DNA of 64,000 bases from Ancylobacter lacus. Its GTDB lineage: Bacteria; Pseudomonadota; Alphaproteobacteria; Rhizobiales; Xanthobacteraceae. Both the position numbers and the translations under genes were made by a program. Where the stretch lies: contig NZ_JAHBGE010000011.1 in NCBI RefSeq assembly GCF_018390635.1, positions 1 to 64,000 on the forward strand, in the 5' to 3' direction. Positions within the stretch are counted from its first letter, which is position 1. Each line of letters opens with the position of its first letter. The notes under the pieces were generated by a model that was not told the DNA's origin, ran no database searches, and was given only the letters and a program-made list of their open reading frames with translations. Positions 63,430 through 64,000 of the stretch are shown here, one piece after another.

Positions 63430-64000
63430 TCAGGGCACGAGGTAGGACTTCAGGATCGAGGCGCCGAGCGTGTATTTCGGGTCGACCATGTTGCCGACCC
63501 GCACGCGCCCGCACTGGGTGAGCAGCATGTAGGCCTCGATCTCGTCGAAGCCGTAATCCGACGCCATCCAGCGGATGAGGTCGCGATAGGCCATGCGGGC
63601 GGCATCCTCCATCGGCCGGGTCGAGCCGATCGACATGATGAAATCTTCGGTCTCGAGCCGCGGGGTGGAGAGCGTCCAGCCCTTGATGAGGTCGATCTGG
63701 ATGGTGGTGACGGTGGGGTGCTCCAGCGCCACGCCGCACAGCTCGCCATCGCCCTGGGTGGCGTGGCAGTCGCCGAGATAGACGAGGCCGCCCCTGGTGT
63801 TCACCGGGAGGTAGATGACCGCGCCGACGCCGACGTCGGGCAGGTCCATGTTGCCGCCGTAATAGTCCGGCTGCAGCGAGGTGATGGCCTCGATCTCCGG
63901 GGAGGTGCCGATGGTGCCGATGAAGGGCGCGTAAGGCAGGGTGAGCCGGTCGCTCCACTTGGTGCCTGTCTGGGCGTCGACATGCAGCTTCTTGACCTTG
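63430..64000 (-). CDS. acetamidase/formamidase, C-terminal part
   Basis: The last 189 residues of a gene that starts beyond the right edge, read in frame from 63999. Visible blocks are APFIGTIGTSPE, YYGGNMDLPDVGVGA, YLPVNTRGGLVYLGDCHATQ and TQCGRVRVGN, all typical of FmdA/AmdA formamidases. The enzyme hydrolyses short amides to ammonia and the acid in the cytoplasm. It sits upstream of the tandem-nitrilase gene on the same strand, suggesting a small amide or nitrile nitrogen-scavenging cluster that continues outside the window. Confidence 0.9.
   Translation of the reverse strand, partial: KVKKLHVDAQTGTKWSDRLTLPYAPFIGTIGTSPEIEAITSLQPDYYGGNMDLPDVGVGAVIYLPVNTRGGLVYLGDCHATQGDGELCGVALEHPTVTTIQIDLIKGWTLSTPRLETEDFIMSIGSTRPMEDAARMAYRDLIRWMASDYGFDEIEAYMLLTQCGRVRVGNMVDPKYTLGASILKSYLVP

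Noticed and set aside
1-64000. tRNA, rRNA, insertion sequence, prophage or CRISPR elements
   Set aside because: None was recognised on either strand; gaps are short and composition is even throughout.

Overview
GC-rich (roughly two-thirds G+C) alphaproteobacterial chromosome. The flagellar gene order (flgBC-fliE-flgGA-flgI-motE-flgH-fliLP-flagellin, motB-motC-fliK, flgE-K-L-flaF-flbT-flgD-fliQ-flhA-fliR), the Rhizobiales-type motor genes motC/motE, and flaF/flbT point to the Hyphomicrobiales (Rhizobiales). The fructose PTS and overall content would suit the Xanthobacteraceae (Ancylobacter/Starkeya/Xanthobacter type). The family-level placement is inference.

Layout. 0.1-1.4 kb: divergent cheY/cheZ pair. 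1.5-10.7 kb, minus strand: lytic transglycosylase, fliK, a very long motC, motB, a FliH-like gene and fliF. 11-12.2 kb: flagellin with its own terminator. 12.5-24.3 kb, minus strand: fliP, fliL, flgH, motE, flgI, flgA, flgG, fliE, flgC, flgB, an unknown gene, flhB, fliG, fliN, an unknown small membrane protein, fliM, motA. 24.5-37.4 kb, plus strand: DUF1217 gene, flgF, fliI, flgE, flgK, flgL, flaF, flbT, flgD, fliQ, flhA, fliR, a FliJ-like gene, flgJ-type rod binder, FlgN-like gene and a FliL-like unknown. 37.4-44.8 kb, plus strand: one MCP, cheA (with a C-terminal receiver), cheW, cheY, cheB, cheR. Together these encode nearly a complete rotary motor, export gate, rod, hook, filament and an adapting chemotaxis pathway. 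No visN/visR or rem/ftcR master regulator is present in the window.

45-50.2 kb: a DeoR-family regulator, a GcvT-fused FAD oxidoreductase of the dimethylglycine/sarcosine dehydrogenase type, a choline-kinase-like phosphotransferase and a nitroreductase. A shared TCCCACA/TGTGG operator-like motif lies upstream of the first three. 50.3-56.7 kb: fructose PTS operon fruB-fruK-fruA with a divergent LacI-family regulator; fruA carries an apparent single-base frameshift. 56.8-58 kb: ECF sigma factor and NrsF-type anti-sigma factor. 58.3-61.6 kb: macA-macB tripartite efflux genes. 61.6-64 kb: a tandem-nitrilase protein whose second domain has lost its catalytic cysteine, and the end of a formamidase/acetamidase gene.

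The strongest unexplained signal is an 11-bp motif, CGWGCAAGCTT, found exactly or with one mismatch in five separate non-coding gaps that lie in front of flagellar or chemotaxis operons. It looks like a binding site for an unidentified flagellar regulator or a promoter element.
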